A stretch of 6,835 nt of DNA from Planctomycetales bacterium (GTDB lineage Bacteria > Planctomycetota > Planctomycetia > Pirellulales > Thermoguttaceae). Each line of letters starts with the position of its first letter. Positions within the stretch are counted from its first letter, which is position 1. Shown one piece after another: positions 6,192-6,835 of the stretch. A model generated the notes under the pieces. The model was not told the DNA's origin. It made no database searches and saw only the letters and a program-made list of their open reading frames with translations. Both the position numbers and the translations under genes were made by a program. The stretch spans positions 1 through 6,835 of the forward strand of contig SKOZ01000013.1 in assembly GCA_007119795.1 (NCBI GenBank), written 5' to 3'.

Positions 6192-6835
6192 ATGACCGAC
6201 TCCTTCGACCCATACCGCAAGTGGCTGGGAATCCGTCCCCAGGATCAGCCGCCGCACCACTACCGGTTGTTGGGACTGGAGGTCTTTGAGGCCGACGAGG
6301 AGACCATCGCCAACGCGGCCGATCAGCGGATGGCCTACCTCAAGGGGTTCCAGTCCGGCAGACACCTGGCGCTCGCGCAAAAGCTTCTCAACGAGGTGGC
6401 GGCTGCCCGCGTCTGCCTGCTCAACCCCGAGAAGAAGGCCCGCTACGACGCGCGCCTCCGCGAAAAGCTGGAGCCGTTCTCGCCTCCACCGCTGGTCGAG
6501 GAGACCTGGTTGCCGGTAGATCCTTCCCCGCCGTTACACGTCGCGCGGAGCCAGAGGGGAGGCCGCCGCGGGCCATGGGGAGTTGTCTTCTCGGCGGCTG
6601 CACTCGTCTTCCTGGCAACCTTCGTGGGCGCGGTATGGTATCTCACCCGCGAGAAGGAGGCCATCTCGGTCGCCGGGAACGGTCCCCCACTTGCCGGCGA
6701 GGTTCCGGTAGAACGGGGAGAGGCGTCCCAGGATGTGATCGCCGTACCGATCGATTCCCAGGACCGCGATCCTCACCGGAGCAGACCGGAGTCCGCGCCG
6801 CCTGGAGATTCCGAAGAGGAAGCGCCAACGCCGCG
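6192..6835 (+). CDS. J-domain-like membrane protein, 5' part (runs off the window)
   Basis: The first 214 residues are present and there is no stop before the window end. Residues 1-30 (DPYRKWLGI, then QPPHHYRLLGL) are the characteristic opening of a large planctomycete family. Residues about 23-92 resemble a J-domain by layout: YRLLGL, a first helix with AADQRM, a long helix ALAQKLLNEVAAARVCLL, then NPEKKARYDARL, which matches the DnaJ helix-IV ending. The HPD tripeptide needed to stimulate Hsp70 is absent, so chaperone activity is not expected. One membrane helix spans about 129-151 (VVFSAAALVFLATFVGAVW), preceded by RRGGRR-like basic residues, which puts the J-like part in the cytoplasm. 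A proline- and acid-rich linker follows, and the exported C-terminal domain lies outside the window. The ribosome site is weak (GGGGGG about 10 nt upstream). Function unknown. Confidence 0.85.
   Translation, partial: MTDSFDPYRKWLGIRPQDQPPHHYRLLGLEVFEADEETIANAADQRMAYLKGFQSGRHLALAQKLLNEVAAARVCLLNPEKKARYDARLREKLEPFSPPPLVEETWLPVDPSPPLHVARSQRGGRRGPWGVVFSAAALVFLATFVGAVWYLTREKEAISVAGNGPPLAGEVPVERGEASQDVIAVPIDSQDRDPHRSRPESAPPGDSEEEAPTP

Noticed and set aside
1..6835. tRNA, rRNA or CRISPR array
   Set aside because: Reading by eye I saw no cloverleaf-like segment ending in CCA, no rRNA-conserved blocks, and no regularly spaced repeats.

Overview
The window looks like a piece of a planctomycete-type chromosome (Pirellula-like). 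This rests on high GC, an exported sulfatase, a secreted ThuA-like protein, and a protein whose N-terminus (DPYRKWLGI...PPHHYRLLGL) I recognise as a planctomycete-specific J-like family. The taxonomic call is inference, because no rRNA or marker gene is present.

Layout. 1-111 holds a plausible promoter. 112-1950 (+) is a complete exported sulfatase. 1951-2494 has no intact gene: it holds a REP/MITE-like inverted-repeat element (1958-2076), the 3' end of a Doc/Fic-type toxin gene (2079-2279), and a doubtful small ORF on the minus strand. 4213-2495 (-) is a secreted protein of unknown function whose frame is interrupted by one TGA (2630-2632). After it, coding continues in the same frame for 44 more codons. 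4385-4560 (-) is a scar in which the first 41 codons of miaB are joined to the last codons of a paralog of the preceding gene. 4766-4575 (-) is a small membrane protein immediately upstream of the miaB start. 4981-5808 (+) is a secreted ThuA-like protein with its own promoter. 5809-6191 contains a frameshifted gene remnant on the minus strand and an AT-rich island. 6192-6835 (+) is the 5' part of a J-like membrane protein that runs off the end.

The most interesting point is the TGA in the 4213-2495 gene. The same-frame extension is protein-like. Its final 16 residues are conserved in the paralog fragment at 4385-4435, with several silent differences. A perfect 7-bp stem-loop with a G-containing loop lies about 20 nt after the TGA, the position expected of a bacterial SECIS element. 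A candidate selenoprotein with a U-x3-C pair is therefore a serious reading. A simple nonsense mutation remains the main alternative.

The genes do not form one obvious pathway. The sulfatase and ThuA-like protein fit a lifestyle of degrading sulfated polysaccharides. The interspersed remnants (doc, miaB, paralog tail, 5.8-6.0 kb remnant) show a locus that has been repeatedly rearranged, or possibly misassembled at 4.4 kb.
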